The notes: generated from the sequence alone by a model not told the origin. Counted from the first letter of the stretch, positions 1 through 9,901 are shown. The stretch: 64,000 bases of DNA from Tsuneonella deserti (GCF_014644315.1 NZ_BMKL01000001.1:372001-436000), one strand, 5' to 3'. Numbers and translations are program-made.

Positions 1-2382
1 CAGCGATAGCACGGGTTTCTCGCCGGGGCCGAACGCAGCAAGTGTGCCGTCCGGCGTGGTAAGTGGTGTGAGTTCCACCACCTGCGGAATCTTCATGGGG
101 TCAATGGTGACCTTCGCCACCTGGCCCCAATCCACGAACACGTCGAATTGGCCCGTTTGATGGTAGCCGGTGACGACCGGGAAGGTGATTTCGTATTGGG
201 CCTTCTCCGGCACCGAATAGATATGGTGCGGCTCCGGGGTCGGCAGTGGTGGTCCCGGCGGCGATACCTTGAACGGGATGAGCTCAAAGGGCACGCCAAA
301 GACCTTCGCCGTTTCTTCGGCGAACATCTGCGTATCCTCGTTGAGTGCGTAACTTTTCCGGCGCAGCGCGCGGCCCACGACCTGTTCGCACAGGAGCTGC
401 GACCCGAACGGGCGCAGGCCGACAATATGCGTCACCGTGTTGGCGTCCCAACCTTCCGCCAGCATTGCGACCGAGACGATGCAGCGCACGTCGCGGCCCG
501 GCGGAATCCGCTCGTCAATCCACTTGAGCGAGCCGTCGTTATCGTCGCTGGCTACCTTGTCGTTGTGCTTGCGCACTAGCTCCGACCATTCATCCGGCAC
601 CTTGCCGCCCGGCCATTCGGCCTTGCCGACCGTATCGAGGATGAACCGCAGACGGCGGGTTTCATCCTTGGTGCCGCCTTCCTCAATGTCCTCGATGACC
701 TTGGAGTCGATACGCACCGTGACTTCCTGACCCGGCGCGTTCTTGAACCACGGCGGCGACACGCCGTAGGAGTCGTTGCCGTTCGCAAGCCACGCGTGGA
801 CTTCTTTCGCCACGGCCGTGTCGCGGCACACCACGATGAACACGGGCGGCACGGGATGCTTGTGCTGATCCTTGGCGAACGCTTCCCATTCGACAAACCG
901 TTGGTGCCATTCGGCGGCCAGCAGATTGATGGGGGCACTGGCGAAGTTCATCACCACTTCCGGCGTCAGGTTCGTCGGAAAGCCTGCTTCCTTCGCCTTG
1001 GCCTGCACCCACCGCCAGATATTGAAGTAGGCCGCTTCTTCGGCTCCGCTCACGTCGCGGGCCGGAAGCTGCGGAATTTTGACAAGTCCGGACTCGATGG
1101 CATCGAGGAGCCCGAAATCCGAAACGATCCATGGGAACGGCTGGCCGACTTCGTTGCCCGAGCCCTGAATGTAGAACGGTGTGGCCGAGAGATCGACGCA
1201 CAGGTTGATACCCTTGCGACGGCTGCCGCCCGCTAGCTTGTTGATCCGGTCCAGACCCTCGATCCAGATCGTCGCCTCGCGTGCGTTCTTCTTGGCGAGA
1301 TCCTTGTCATCATCCAGCGTCAGGTCGCCGCTGTCGGTTTCGCCGCGGCGATATGCGTGGTGGGCTTCGTCGTTGAAAATTAGCCAGTGCGGGCTTCGGC
1401 CTTTGCCCGTCCCGAGTTCCCGCCGGATGCGTTTGAACCACGCCGTGTCGGACTCAAGGTATTTTGTCTCGATAGACTCGTTGGTCTTGCCCGCGTTTTT
1501 AACCACCGTCACGGGCTCGCCGGTTTTGACGACCTTGGCGGAATCACCATTGACGCTGTTAGTCTCTTTCTTCGCCAGCCGGTGCCAGTTGGCTATCATT
1601 ACCTCGCCGCGCCGCAGTTCCTCCATGCGATGCGGCGGCACAAGCTGGCGGGTGCGATAAAGCGAGAGGTCGCCGAGCGCCGGATCGAGTTCCTGCAACC
1701 GCTCGCGGATAGTGACGTTCGGGCAGACGACTAGGATCGTGTCGGAGAAGCGGTCATCGCGGGGCGCGGCCACACGGTTCAGGATAGACCACGCCGAGAG
1801 CATCCCCATCACGGTGGTTTTGCCCGAGCCGGTGGCCATTTTGCAGGCGTAGCGAAGGAAGGCACGCACACCGGAAGCCTTGGCCGTCAGCCCCGGCTCG
1901 TCCTTCGGAATTTCGGGGATGCCCTTACGGTAAATCTGCGGTGCTTCGACCAAGAAGATGAGCGTTTCCGCCGCTTCGATTTGCGCGAAAAACAGGCGCT
2001 GCATCCGCTCGTCGCTGCGCCAGAGGTCCAGTAGCTCCTTGGTGACGTGCGAGGCGCCGTCGTAGGCAATGCCGTCGCTGTGCTTGCCTTCCCGCCACTC
2101 GCGCACATGCTCGCGCACGACGTTGACGATAGCCAGTTCGACTTCCTCGCCCTTCTCGCTGTCGAACATTTCCGCCTGGTCGCGCGCACGACGACCCCGA
2201 CCTGCATGTTCGGGAACGCGATAGAAGAAGCTGGCGCGTCGCCGTCCCTCGGCCTTCGTCGGCGTCTTCCCGCGCTCGATGTGCCAATGGCAGGTCGGCT
2301 CCATGAACGGCGAATTGATGATCGGAGAATCGACCTCGGCAACCGTGACCGGCGGCTCGTCGGACTGTGCAGCGGCAGGCAT
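1..2382 (-). CDS. Type III-like restriction endonuclease / DEAD-box helicase (partial, 3' end off window)
   Basis: The open frame runs 794 codons without a stop to base 1, so the C-terminus is missing. It has superfamily-2 helicase motifs: Walker A MATGSGKTT near residues 182-190, a DEAH-like NDEAHHAY box, an SATPFY motif III, and QVVGRALRR as motif VI. This fits the ResIII-type restriction subunit that pairs with a beta-class methyltransferase (annotated in databases as BPTD_3080 family). The ATG at 2382 lies one base after the methyltransferase TAA stop (TAAaATG), with GGGAGG about 14 bases upstream. The two genes are therefore one operon. The C-terminal nuclease motif cannot be checked here. 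Confidence 0.88.
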   Translation of the reverse strand, partial: MPAAAQSDEPPVTVAEVDSPIINSPFMEPTCHWHIERGKTPTKAEGRRRASFFYRVPEHAGRGRRARDQAEMFDSEKGEEVELAIVNVVREHVREWREGKHSDGIAYDGASHVTKELLDLWRSDERMQRLFFAQIEAAETLIFLVEAPQIYRKGIPEIPKDEPGLTAKASGVRAFLRYACKMATGSGKTTVMGMLSAWSILNRVAAPRDDRFSDTILVVCPNVTIRERLQELDPALGDLSLYRTRQLVPPHRMEELRRGEVMIANWHRLAKKETNSVNGDSAKVVKTGEPVTVVKNAGKTNESIETKYLESDTAWFKRIRRELGTGKGRSPHWLIFNDEAHHAYRRGETDSGDLTLDDDKDLAKKNAREATIWIEGLDRINKLAGGSRRKGINLCVDLSATPFYIQGSGNEVGQPFPWIVSDFGLLDAIESGLVKIPQLPARDVSGAEEAAYFNIWRWVQAKAKEAGFPTNLTPEVVMNFASAPINLLAAEWHQRFVEWEAFAKDQHKHPVPPVFIVVCRDTAVAKEVHAWLANGNDSYGVSPPWFKNAPGQEVTVRIDSKVIEDIEEGGTKDETRRLRFILDTVGKAEWPGGKVPDEWSELVRKHNDKVASDDNDGSLKWIDERIPPGRDVRCIVSVAMLAEGWDANTVTHIVGLRPFGSQLLCEQVVGRALRRKSYALNEDTQMFAEETAKVFGVPFELIPFKVSPPGPPLPTPEPHHIYSVPEKAQYEITFPVVTGYHQTGQFDVFVDWGQVAKVTIDPMKIPQVVELTPLTTPDGTLAAFGPGEKPVLSL

Positions 2383-2383
2383 T

Positions 2384-5074
2384 TTAGCTTGGGCCTCCCG
2401 GCGCCCTAACAGCCATCAGCTCGTTGCCGCGCTCATCAATGACCTTGACCGCTATCCGCTTTTTGTCGCCTAGAACGAACGGCTCGCTGACGGTCCCGGC
2501 TAGATGCTCCCACACGCTGTCGGCAAACTGCCCCTTGAGGGACTTTTGAAGGTTATCCCACGCGCTGGTCTTGGGGAAAAACACCTGCGACGCGAAGAAC
2601 GCCATTCCGTTGTAGTTGGTGTCGAGCATCCAACACGGAAGGTTTTCCGCCTTCACCTCGTCCGTTTTCATTGTGTCGGGCCGAAAAATGTCGAGCCCTT
2701 TGACGACGGCGCGATACAGCGGCTCTCCGTCCTTCTCGCCAGCGAATTCAAGCTGCGCATCGGGCAGGCCCGTGATGGAGAAAATCTCGCTCGACTTGCT
2801 GGTTTTGAGCAGGTCCGACATCACCACGTCCGGCGTGACCGAAACGTAGGTGGTTGGTAGCTTGAGCTTCGCCAGCATTTCACGTGCCTTGGCGTCGATG
2901 GCGAAGCCGAACAAGAATAGCTGCTGGTATCCCTGTTGCAGCGCCTCGGTATGCGCGTTGAACACGTATTCCGAGCCGATGGCTCCATCCTCGGGACCGA
3001 ACACGAAGGCGATGCGCTTTTCCGTGCCGTTGCGCGCCACGCCTTCCGCGTGGAGATATTCACGGTCGGCCAGAGGGCTGATCGCTTCTAGTTCCAGCGA
3101 CACATTGCCCGGCAGTTGCAGCGTCTTGCTCTGGCGCAGCACCTCGATCATGCGATCAAGGTAGGCGCGAGGATTGCTCGAAACCTTCTGCCGTGTCGGC
3201 TCCGCGCTGTCCTCCTCCATCGTCATCGCCGCCTGAATAGTAGCTTCGACTGTGAAGGGACCGCAGACGCGAGTTATCTTGTCGCTCACCTCCGCTCGGT
3301 CAATGATCGTTTCCAGCTTGGGGTCGTCATCGTTGGCAATGGATTTGAGCGTTATGCGGGGGACGAGGCCGCCGACTTCCTCGCCCTTGTTGTTGCGCTT
3401 ACGCTCATAAACGAACCCGCCCATTGGGCCCTTGGAAGGCTCCTTGAGCTTATACCACGGGAATGTGCTGGTCAGCAGCCGCTGCCGGGCAAGGGCAATG
3501 GGCACGCGCGAAGTATCGACGGTGATCCAGCGGCGCCCCCATTGCTCCGCCGCATACGCCGTGGTGCCGGAGCCGCAGGTGATGTCGAGCACAAGATCGC
3601 CCGGCTCGGTGGTCATGTGAATGCAGCGTTCGACCACTTTCACGCCTGTCTGGACAACATAAACCTTTTCGTCGGTGAAGTTGCCCGTGATGGTATCCGT
3701 CCACATGTTTCCCACCTGCTGGAACGGAAAATCATCCGAAAAACGGCGATAACGGATGCTGTTTTTGGCGACATGGATACGGCCAGCCTTGGCTAGCCGA
3801 TTCATGCCATCGGGATAGTTCGCCTTCCAATGCGAGTTGCCGCCCGGCCGATAGGTTCTACCTTCGAATTCGAAAGGCTGGGATTCTGTCGCTGCGCCCT
3901 GCGATTGCAAGTCGCCCGGATTATACAGCTTCACATCGGCAGATAGCGCCACGTCTCCACGTGCTTCTGCCGCCGTTACTCCGCGATAGCTTCCATCGGG
4001 AAACAATACCCAACGGGCATTGCCCGAGCCGAGTTCTACCGGCTGCGGCTGGAAAATCTTGTTGTAGCGGACAGATTCCTTGTCCTTCGAATACCAAAGC
4101 AAAAAATCGCCGACCGTGGGCAACGTTGAAGATTCGAAGCCCGAGGTCGTCTGAAAGCTGATTTGCGATACGAAGCCGCCGGGAAACACCTCGTCCAGCA
4201 CCTCGCGGACGTGGTGCACGTTGTCGTCGGAAATCTGCACGAAAATCGAGCCGGAAGGCGTCAGCAGCTCGCGCGCTAGCGTCAGGCGATCGCGCAGATA
4301 CGTGAGGTAGGAATGTAGCCCAAGTTCCCACGTATCCCGGTAGGCTTTCACCATCTCGGGCTCACGGATCATTTCGTCATCGCTGCCGTGCGTAACCCGG
4401 TTCTTGCGCACGAATGGCTGGAAGTTCGACCCGTATTTCACCCCGTAGGGCGGGTCGAAATAGATCATCTGCACCTGTGCCCCCATCCCCTCGTATTGGA
4501 GGAGCGAGTTCATCACCTGCATGGAATCCCCGAGGATGAGCCGGTTCGTCCACGGCCCTTTGTGCTCGTAAGCATCAAGCTTGTCGGCAACATCCAGGTC
4601 AATGTCGCCGAACAGGTCGAGATTGGTGCCGGTGGCCTTGTGCGATTTGAGCGTTTCAAGGATGGCTTGGGTCGAATGGCGCTCATGGACGAACAGCGGC
4701 AGCGTCGGCACGCTTATTTGTTGGCGTTCGGCCTTGCCGGCCCAATTCAGGAACGGCTTGGCCAGGCTGCGCAACCGTGCCGCGCATTGCGTAAGGGACG
4801 TGAAGCGCTCGTCCGTTCCTCGCCACACCTGCGGCGAGGCGAACACGACAGTCTCGCCCTTTTCGGCAGCGTCGGCAATTAGGCCGAGTAGCCATTCCGC
4901 AAAGTCCCGCTCGCTGTTTTCATCCCATGCCAGTTCCGGCGCGAGGCTCGAATCATAGCGATAGGTTTTCGGCGCTTTCTTGTTCGAGAACTGGGCTTCA
5001 ACGCCAACATCGGGCCGCTGCACGGCTTCCCCGTCGTGTTTGTAAACCGATGTGTTCGTCTCATCCTTCGCCAT
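2384..5074 (-). CDS. Type III-like site-specific DNA methyltransferase (Mod)
   Basis: This 896-aa protein would methylate DNA, probably adenine N6, to protect the host from the adjacent restriction subunit. The catalytic motif IV DPPY is at residues 207-210 and the S-adenosylmethionine motif I (DITCGSGTT) at about 497-505. That order, IV before I, is the beta class typical of type III Mod subunits. About 180 residues precede the catalytic domain and about 390 follow it; these flanks probably hold target recognition and contacts with the helicase. The ATG at 5074 has only a weak GGGGAT ribosome site. The start of res abuts its stop codon. The 266 bases upstream (5075-5340) contain no gene I can support. 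Confidence 0.88.
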   Translation of the reverse strand: MAKDETNTSVYKHDGEAVQRPDVGVEAQFSNKKAPKTYRYDSSLAPELAWDENSERDFAEWLLGLIADAAEKGETVVFASPQVWRGTDERFTSLTQCAARLRSLAKPFLNWAGKAERQQISVPTLPLFVHERHSTQAILETLKSHKATGTNLDLFGDIDLDVADKLDAYEHKGPWTNRLILGDSMQVMNSLLQYEGMGAQVQMIYFDPPYGVKYGSNFQPFVRKNRVTHGSDDEMIREPEMVKAYRDTWELGLHSYLTYLRDRLTLARELLTPSGSIFVQISDDNVHHVREVLDEVFPGGFVSQISFQTTSGFESSTLPTVGDFLLWYSKDKESVRYNKIFQPQPVELGSGNARWVLFPDGSYRGVTAAEARGDVALSADVKLYNPGDLQSQGAATESQPFEFEGRTYRPGGNSHWKANYPDGMNRLAKAGRIHVAKNSIRYRRFSDDFPFQQVGNMWTDTITGNFTDEKVYVVQTGVKVVERCIHMTTEPGDLVLDITCGSGTTAYAAEQWGRRWITVDTSRVPIALARQRLLTSTFPWYKLKEPSKGPMGGFVYERKRNNKGEEVGGLVPRITLKSIANDDDPKLETIIDRAEVSDKITRVCGPFTVEATIQAAMTMEEDSAEPTRQKVSSNPRAYLDRMIEVLRQSKTLQLPGNVSLELEAISPLADREYLHAEGVARNGTEKRIAFVFGPEDGAIGSEYVFNAHTEALQQGYQQLFLFGFAIDAKAREMLAKLKLPTTYVSVTPDVVMSDLLKTSKSSEIFSITGLPDAQLEFAGEKDGEPLYRAVVKGLDIFRPDTMKTDEVKAENLPCWMLDTNYNGMAFFASQVFFPKTSAWDNLQKSLKGQFADSVWEHLAGTVSEPFVLGDKKRIAVKVIDERGNELMAVRAPGGPS

Positions 5075-5340
5075 GTGGCTGGCATCCCCTTGTCCGTCCG
5101 GATGCCGCGCACGTCGGCAAATCCGATCAACTGTTTAGGGGTACGAGATCATTCGGCGCAAGGAAGGGGTGGAGTTATGCCAGCGCTGCATTCGCACCGG
5201 CAACGCCCGTGCAGGGCTCAATAAGCCCGTTTGGGGGGGTGGCCAGCACACGGATGCGCCCCCGAACGCATGGGCTCGTGCTGACGCTCGCAGGGCGGGC
5301 ATCGGCTACCTCCTGCATGTGAACTTCACATGGCAGCGGG

Positions 5341-7083
5341 TTATTCGGCTGCGACATCGTCGGGGTGCCAGTCCGGCTCCCCATCTGGTCCCTCATACCG
5401 AGCATTCAGGGCGCTTCGGTCCGCGCAGTTGCCATATCTATCGAACGTGATCCCAGCACCGTAGTTGCCGAACACTATCATGGTTTGGCCGTTCGCATCG
5501 CAATGCATCGAGTTGATGAACCGCTTGAGCGTCTGGTTGACCCGGATGCGAGCATCCAGCCGGACTTGAGGGTCCGGATGGCTCAAACTGCCGCGAATTT
5601 CCCGCATATGTTCAATGGTGCTTTCGGGGGTCTCTGCTGCGGATAGCTGTTCCAGTTCGCGTTGCACCGTTTCGACGCGGGATTTGTCCGCCTCGACCTC
5701 CGCCTCAATTAATAGCAAAGCGTCCTCGATGGTCCGACTTCCAGTTCGGGCAAAGCTGTCCACGAGATTGGCCAGCCGAGCCAGTTTTCCGTCGATCTGA
5801 CGCTTCAGTTCCGCGAGTTCTTGTTTCATCCGCTGAGATTCCTGGGGAGCGTCGGTGCGAAGGCTGTCGGCCGTGAATGCAAGCATGTTCTCAAGGATGC
5901 TTGGCTCGATGAATTCGTACCGTATCTTGGTTTTATTGGGACAGCCTCGCCGTCGCTTGGCGTTGTCACATTGGAGGAACGAGTGGTCTGTTTTCGTCAC
6001 GAACGTGATCGGCTTCCGTGATCCGCTCGTGCCGCGAATGACGTTTCCTGCTTTCCGAGTGCTACCGTAGGTCATAGGCCCGATGCATTCGGCGCACCGG
6101 GCGATCCCCGAGAACAAGTTCGCCTGCGTCTTGCCGCGTTTGCCGCCTGTGCCTCGCCGAGCTGCGCGAGCAGCTTGCACACGGTTAAACAGTTCGGCGG
6201 TGATCGCGGGAGGATAGAAATCCAGAATTGGTTCTCCAGCCGGAACCGCTTTCTCGGGACTATTACCGCGCGGGCGCGAACGAGGTTGATACTCGCCCAT
6301 CACCGCGCGGTTTGTCAGAAGCCTCGTAACGTAACCGAGTTGCCATCCATTGTCGGCTGGTCCCCAAGTTGGCTCGTTCCTCTCATTTAGGCGATTGACG
6401 ATGGACGGGCCGCCCAGACCGCCAGCGCTCCACTCGAATATTTCATTGAGGACCTTTGCTCGATGCGGGACTAGGCGCATTTTACGGTTTGAGCGGTCAA
6501 CTTCGATCCACGAAGGGGTTATGCTTGTGATTGCACTGCGGTCGCCTGCCTCGGCCCGCTCTCGTTTTGCCTTCCAAGCCGCTTTGATGCGCTTGCTCTT
6601 CTTCAGACCTTCCTCAAGCGAAAGCTCGCTCTTGATGATGATTTCCATCACCTGGCCCATGGGCACGCGTTCACCCGCAGGGTAAATGCGCTCGCCATCC
6701 ACGGTCGCGACGGTCACGCCATGGCCGGTGAGGCGCTTGAGGAAATCGTAGGCAGCTTCCCACCCTTGCCGACTGATGCGGTCTAGGTGTTCGACGACGA
6801 AGACGTGGCCGTTGAGGTAAAGCCCGGCTTCGGCCTCTCGCTCAAACTCCCAGAGCTTCGCGCCCTCGGCTCGGTTTAGGCCGTGAAATGCAGATCGGCC
6901 CTCATCCACGATCTCGCGGGAGGTGTCGGATTCCCAACTGTGTCGTTCGCACATTGCCCGGCAAGCTTCCAACTGCCGTTGGAGGCTGTTGCCCTTCGAC
7001 TGTTCCATCGTTGAAAAGCGGGCGTAAGTCGTTGCGGGCAGTGACATCCGGGACCATTCGCACGTTTCTGTGTAACAGTGCAA
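5341..7083 (-). CDS. Large serine recombinase (integrase of island A)
   Basis: This is a 580-aa large serine recombinase. The N-terminal resolvase domain has YARFST with the nucleophile Ser, followed by the LDRISR motif. A recombinase domain comes next (around GGPSIVNRLN), then a zinc ribbon with CAEC and later C residues, then a leucine-rich coiled coil near the C-terminus. Such enzymes integrate and excise islands at short att sites. The longest frame starts at a TTG (7083); an ATG at 7047 (MSLPATTYARFST) keeps the whole catalytic domain and is an equally good start. The gene lies just inside the comM junction and reads into the island. It is related to, but clearly diverged from, the recombinase at 7914. 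Confidence 0.92.
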   Translation of the reverse strand: MHCYTETCEWSRMSLPATTYARFSTMEQSKGNSLQRQLEACRAMCERHSWESDTSREIVDEGRSAFHGLNRAEGAKLWEFEREAEAGLYLNGHVFVVEHLDRISRQGWEAAYDFLKRLTGHGVTVATVDGERIYPAGERVPMGQVMEIIIKSELSLEEGLKKSKRIKAAWKAKRERAEAGDRSAITSITPSWIEVDRSNRKMRLVPHRAKVLNEIFEWSAGGLGGPSIVNRLNERNEPTWGPADNGWQLGYVTRLLTNRAVMGEYQPRSRPRGNSPEKAVPAGEPILDFYPPAITAELFNRVQAARAARRGTGGKRGKTQANLFSGIARCAECIGPMTYGSTRKAGNVIRGTSGSRKPITFVTKTDHSFLQCDNAKRRRGCPNKTKIRYEFIEPSILENMLAFTADSLRTDAPQESQRMKQELAELKRQIDGKLARLANLVDSFARTGSRTIEDALLLIEAEVEADKSRVETVQRELEQLSAAETPESTIEHMREIRGSLSHPDPQVRLDARIRVNQTLKRFINSMHCDANGQTMIVFGNYGAGITFDRYGNCADRSALNARYEGPDGEPDWHPDDVAAE

Positions 7084-7100
7084 ACATGGAGCATACGCGT
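7072..7100. other. Island A / comM junction (att half-site)
   Basis: On the minus strand comM coding sequence reads ...SARGYTRML and then departs from the family (expected R-V-A-R-T-I-A-D). The plus strand here reads CAAACATGGAGCATACG. The right end of island B reads CAAACGGAGCAG, so both island ends share CAAAC followed by GGAGCA. The exact crossover bases cannot be set without the other island end. Confidence 0.55.
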
Positions 7101-7862
7101 ATAGCCGCGGGCCGACAGTCTCATCGCCTGCGCGGCCTGCATCAGCAGCGCCTTGCCCGGCTCGTCCGGGGTGGCGAACCGGTCGATTGCATCTCCCTCG
7201 AGCTCGGCATTTGTCCGTGCTCCCGTCTCGCCGAAGCGTTCTGTCTGAACGGCACGGGCAGCGGCCACGCGGGCGGCAACCTCGGCGCTGCCCTCGGCCG
7301 GCGGGGGAAGGGCGAGGTCGGCGGCGCTGACGGGATCGACTTCGACATGCAGGTCGATCCGGTCGAGCATCGGGCCCGAGACTTTGCTCTGGTAATCAGC
7401 CGCACAGCGCGGCGCCCGCGAGCACGCGAGCGCGGGATCACCGAGATGGCCGCAACGGCAAGGGTTCATCGCCGCGATCAACTGCACCCGCGCGGGAAAG
7501 CTTACATGGGCATTTGCGCGGGCGACATCGACCTTGCCGGCCTCGATCGGCTGGCGCAGCGAATCGAGCACCGCGCGCTGGAATTCGGGCAATTCGTCAA
7601 GGAACAGCACCCCGAGGTGCGCGAGACTGACCTCGCCCGGTTTGACCCTGAGGCCCCCGCCGGTCAGCGCGGCCATGCTCGCCGAATGGTGCGGCGCGCG
7701 AAACGGGCGCTGGCGGCTGATCTTGCCGCCTTCGAGCAGGCCCGCGACCGAGGCGACCATGCTCGCCTCCAGCGCCTCGGGTGGCGTGAGCGGGGGCAGT
7801 ATGCCCGGCAGGCAACTTGCCATCAGCGACTTGCCAGCGCCTGGTGGGCCGATCATCAGCAG
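7089..7862 (-). pseudogene. comM: comM, middle fragment (Mg-chelatase-like AAA+ helicase)
   Basis: The minus strand encodes the central ATPase part of ComM/YifB. It has Walker A GPPGAGKS, Walker B LFLDELPEF, the AMNPCRCG zinc/Mg-chelatase motif and a DRIDLHVEV sensor region. It begins exactly at the island B junction (…LLMIGPPGAGK) and ends at the island A junction (…YTRML). The 5' piece is at 31668-32300 and the 3' end lies left of the window. ComM is a hexameric helicase that promotes branch migration during natural transformation in other bacteria. A free-standing frame from the ATG at 7856 persists, but it reads into sequence antisense to the island A recombinase, so no normal ComM can be made. 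Confidence 0.93.
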
Positions 7863-7882
7863 TTTGTGTGGGACAACGCACC
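7836..7882. other. attL of island B
   Basis: The left junction joins comM sequence (…gatcatc) to island sequence (tttgtgtggg…) through a 5-bp core AGCAG at 7858-7862. The same core recurs at 31663-31667. The island-side arm (TTTGT…CAACGCACC, from 7863) is an imperfect inverted copy, 16 of 20 matches, of the arm at the other end of the island. That is expected for the two halves of an attP site of a large serine recombinase. Confidence 0.85.
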
Positions 7883-7913
7883 CTTAGGAATTCTGTGCTA
7901 GGATGCCCCTGGT

Positions 7914-9668
7914 ATGAAGATCTTTATCTACGCGCGCTGGAGTTCGCTTGAACAGGGGCGCGGCTCTACGCTTGAACGGCAGTTGGATTTGTGCCGCCGA
8001 TATTGCAACGGCCGAGGCTGGGCCGATGCGGAAGTTATCAAAGACGAAGGTCGCAGTGCATACACCGGAGCCAATCTTACCCAAGGCAACCTAGGAAAGC
8101 TCACCGAGCGGCTGGAGCAAGGGCTAATCCCCTATGGTTCCGTCCTCATCGTGGAGCAGTTGGACCGCATCTCGCGTCGCCCGCCGATGGAGGTCATGAA
8201 TTGGATTAGTCGGGTGGTGAACGCCGGGCTGACCATCGTCACAGCCAACAACAATCAAGTTATCAGCAAGGACGAACTGGAGCGCAACCAGATCGGCATT
8301 GTGAGTATCGTCTTCGACGCCTGCCGAGGCTATGCGGAATCGAAGCATAAGAGCGACCGAGTGAGCGACAGCTGGCGGATCAAGCGAGAAAAGCTAGAAC
8401 GTGGCGAGACGATCAAGAAGTCGGGACGTTGCCCCGCCTGGTTGCGGCTAAATCCGGCCATCAATGACTTTGATCGGATACCCGACCGAGTATCTATCGT
8501 TCAACGAATTTTCGAGTTGAGCGATGCAGGCGTCGGACGCGAACGAATTGCAGCCATCCTCAACGACGAGAGGGTGGAGCCTTGGGGTGTTGGCAATAGC
8601 AAGGCCGAAAAGTGGCACGCCAGCTATATTCAGAAAATCCGCACAAACCCGGCTGTCCTAGGCGAGTACCAACCTCACACCAAATCCCGGTCGGACACAA
8701 AACGTCAACCGGTTGGCGAGCCAATCTCGGGCTATTATCCTCAGATCGTCGATCCGGTGCTGTTCGCTCGGGTGAACCGTCGAAAGCCCAAAAACGCAGG
8801 CCGGAAAGGCGAAATCAGCAATCTATTTTCGGGTCTGGTACGTTGCGGCGAGTGCGGCGGGATGGTTGTATATCGCAACAAGGCTAGCGCCGGCGCAATG
8901 CGTCGAAACCGCAAGGGCGACGCGATTTGGAAAGTCAGCAGCGATCAGACCTATTTGGCGTGTGGAAATTACAAGGCCGAGACGAGGTGCCGGAATAAGC
9001 AATTTATCCGATACGGGCCCCTCAGAGACGCGGTGTTGGACCAAGTGCTCCACTTAGCGCTCGACGATAGTTTCTTCGCGCACGCCGAACATGTTGGACA
9101 GATTGAGCAAAGCCTGGCGCTCAAGAAGCGCGAACGCGACAATCTGAAATCCAGGGCGTCGCGCTACCTCGACGCCATGGGTGACGACGACGATCCGGAT
9201 CTGCGGCGCAAGTGGCAAGAGGCTCGCGCCGCAGTTCGTGGAACCGAGGATGAACTTCGCAAGATCGAGAGGAACCTGGTTGATGCAAAAGGCCGTGTCA
9301 GCCCATCTGAACACCTCAAGCGCGTGGCAAGTGTCAGGGCTGAGCTGGACGATCTCGATCCGGAGAGACGTCTCTCTGCCCGTTACAGAGTGATGGGTGC
9401 GCTCGGCGAGATCGTCACCGTTATGCAACTGATGCCAGACCGCGGTGTGCGAGTGATATTAATGGGGGGCGCACACGCAATGGACTTTGACGATCAAGGC
9501 AACTGCCTCAAGGTCGTCAGCGTCCTGGATCAGATCGAAGCCGGGGACCATCAGATGATGCGCGGAGTTACGCGTGTGGAGCTTGGGAAGGACGACGATG
9601 AAAATGAGCGTGAAGCAAGGCGGATGGCGGAGCAGGCGATAAAGCGCAGAAGGAACCTCTGCGGCTAG
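7914..9668 (+). CDS. Large serine recombinase (integrase of island B)
   Basis: This 584-aa protein has the catalytic motif YARWSS at residues 6-11 (nucleophile Ser), then QLDRISR, then a recombinase domain (around GRERIAAILNDE). A zinc ribbon follows (CGEC, later C-N and R-C-R-N). A charged coiled coil (KKRERDNLK…) lies in the C-terminal third. It should integrate and excise island B at the AGCAG core. The ATG at 7914 has AGGA about 10 bases upstream, and the short 51-bp gap to the island end is typical of an integrase beside its att site. It resembles the island A recombinase in length and domain order, but much of the sequence differs. Confidence 0.95.
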   Translation: MKIFIYARWSSLEQGRGSTLERQLDLCRRYCNGRGWADAEVIKDEGRSAYTGANLTQGNLGKLTERLEQGLIPYGSVLIVEQLDRISRRPPMEVMNWISRVVNAGLTIVTANNNQVISKDELERNQIGIVSIVFDACRGYAESKHKSDRVSDSWRIKREKLERGETIKKSGRCPAWLRLNPAINDFDRIPDRVSIVQRIFELSDAGVGRERIAAILNDERVEPWGVGNSKAEKWHASYIQKIRTNPAVLGEYQPHTKSRSDTKRQPVGEPISGYYPQIVDPVLFARVNRRKPKNAGRKGEISNLFSGLVRCGECGGMVVYRNKASAGAMRRNRKGDAIWKVSSDQTYLACGNYKAETRCRNKQFIRYGPLRDAVLDQVLHLALDDSFFAHAEHVGQIEQSLALKKRERDNLKSRASRYLDAMGDDDDPDLRRKWQEARAAVRGTEDELRKIERNLVDAKGRVSPSEHLKRVASVRAELDDLDPERRLSARYRVMGALGEIVTVMQLMPDRGVRVILMGGAHAMDFDDQGNCLKVVSVLDQIEAGDHQMMRGVTRVELGKDDDENEREARRMAEQAIKRRRNLCG

Positions 9669-9861
9669 CGATACGGGGCGCCCAAAATGCCCTGAGAGCG
9701 TCAAGAGCGCCCGGGGTGGACCGGACAGCGCCTTTGCTGTTGCGCCAGGGCTGAACGCTCGCTCCGAGCGCCATTGACACTGTGTTCCGTCCGCCATGGT
9801 TCGTGTGGCAAGCGCCTGGAAAGTCGATAAATCGCCAGCGCCGGTTCTTATTCCGTCATGG

Positions 9862-9891
9862 CGAAGGTGGGCGGCGTTGCGCCCACCTTCG
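9862..9891. terminator. 12-bp hairpin between integrase B and DUF6641 gene
   Basis: CGAAGGTGGGCG at 9862-9873 pairs perfectly with CGCCCACCTTCG at 9880-9891 across a 6-base loop. It lies just past the stop of the minus-strand gene at 9902 and about 190 bases past the plus-strand integrase stop. It may therefore end transcription from either side. No clear T-run follows on either strand. Confidence 0.6.
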
Positions 9892-9901
9892 AGGTTGCCT
9901 G

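Larger units (their letters stand above)
1..7088. mobile_element. Island A (right part): serine-recombinase genomic island inserted in comM
   Basis: The stretch from the left edge to about 7088 is foreign to comM. Its right end lies where the comM reading frame (minus strand) stops matching the expected family sequence after the residues RMLR/H. A large serine recombinase lies directly inside that end and reads away from comM, and a type III-like restriction-modification pair follows. The left end of the island and the 3' end of comM lie outside the window. The boundary is good to a few bases only, because the partner att half-site is not visible. Confidence 0.75.

Noticed and set aside
6876..7856. 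326-codon minus frame that looks like a free-standing ATPase gene
   Set aside because: Its first 250 or so codons are the comM middle fragment; the rest is read-through antisense to the island A recombinase. It is listed as a pseudogene.
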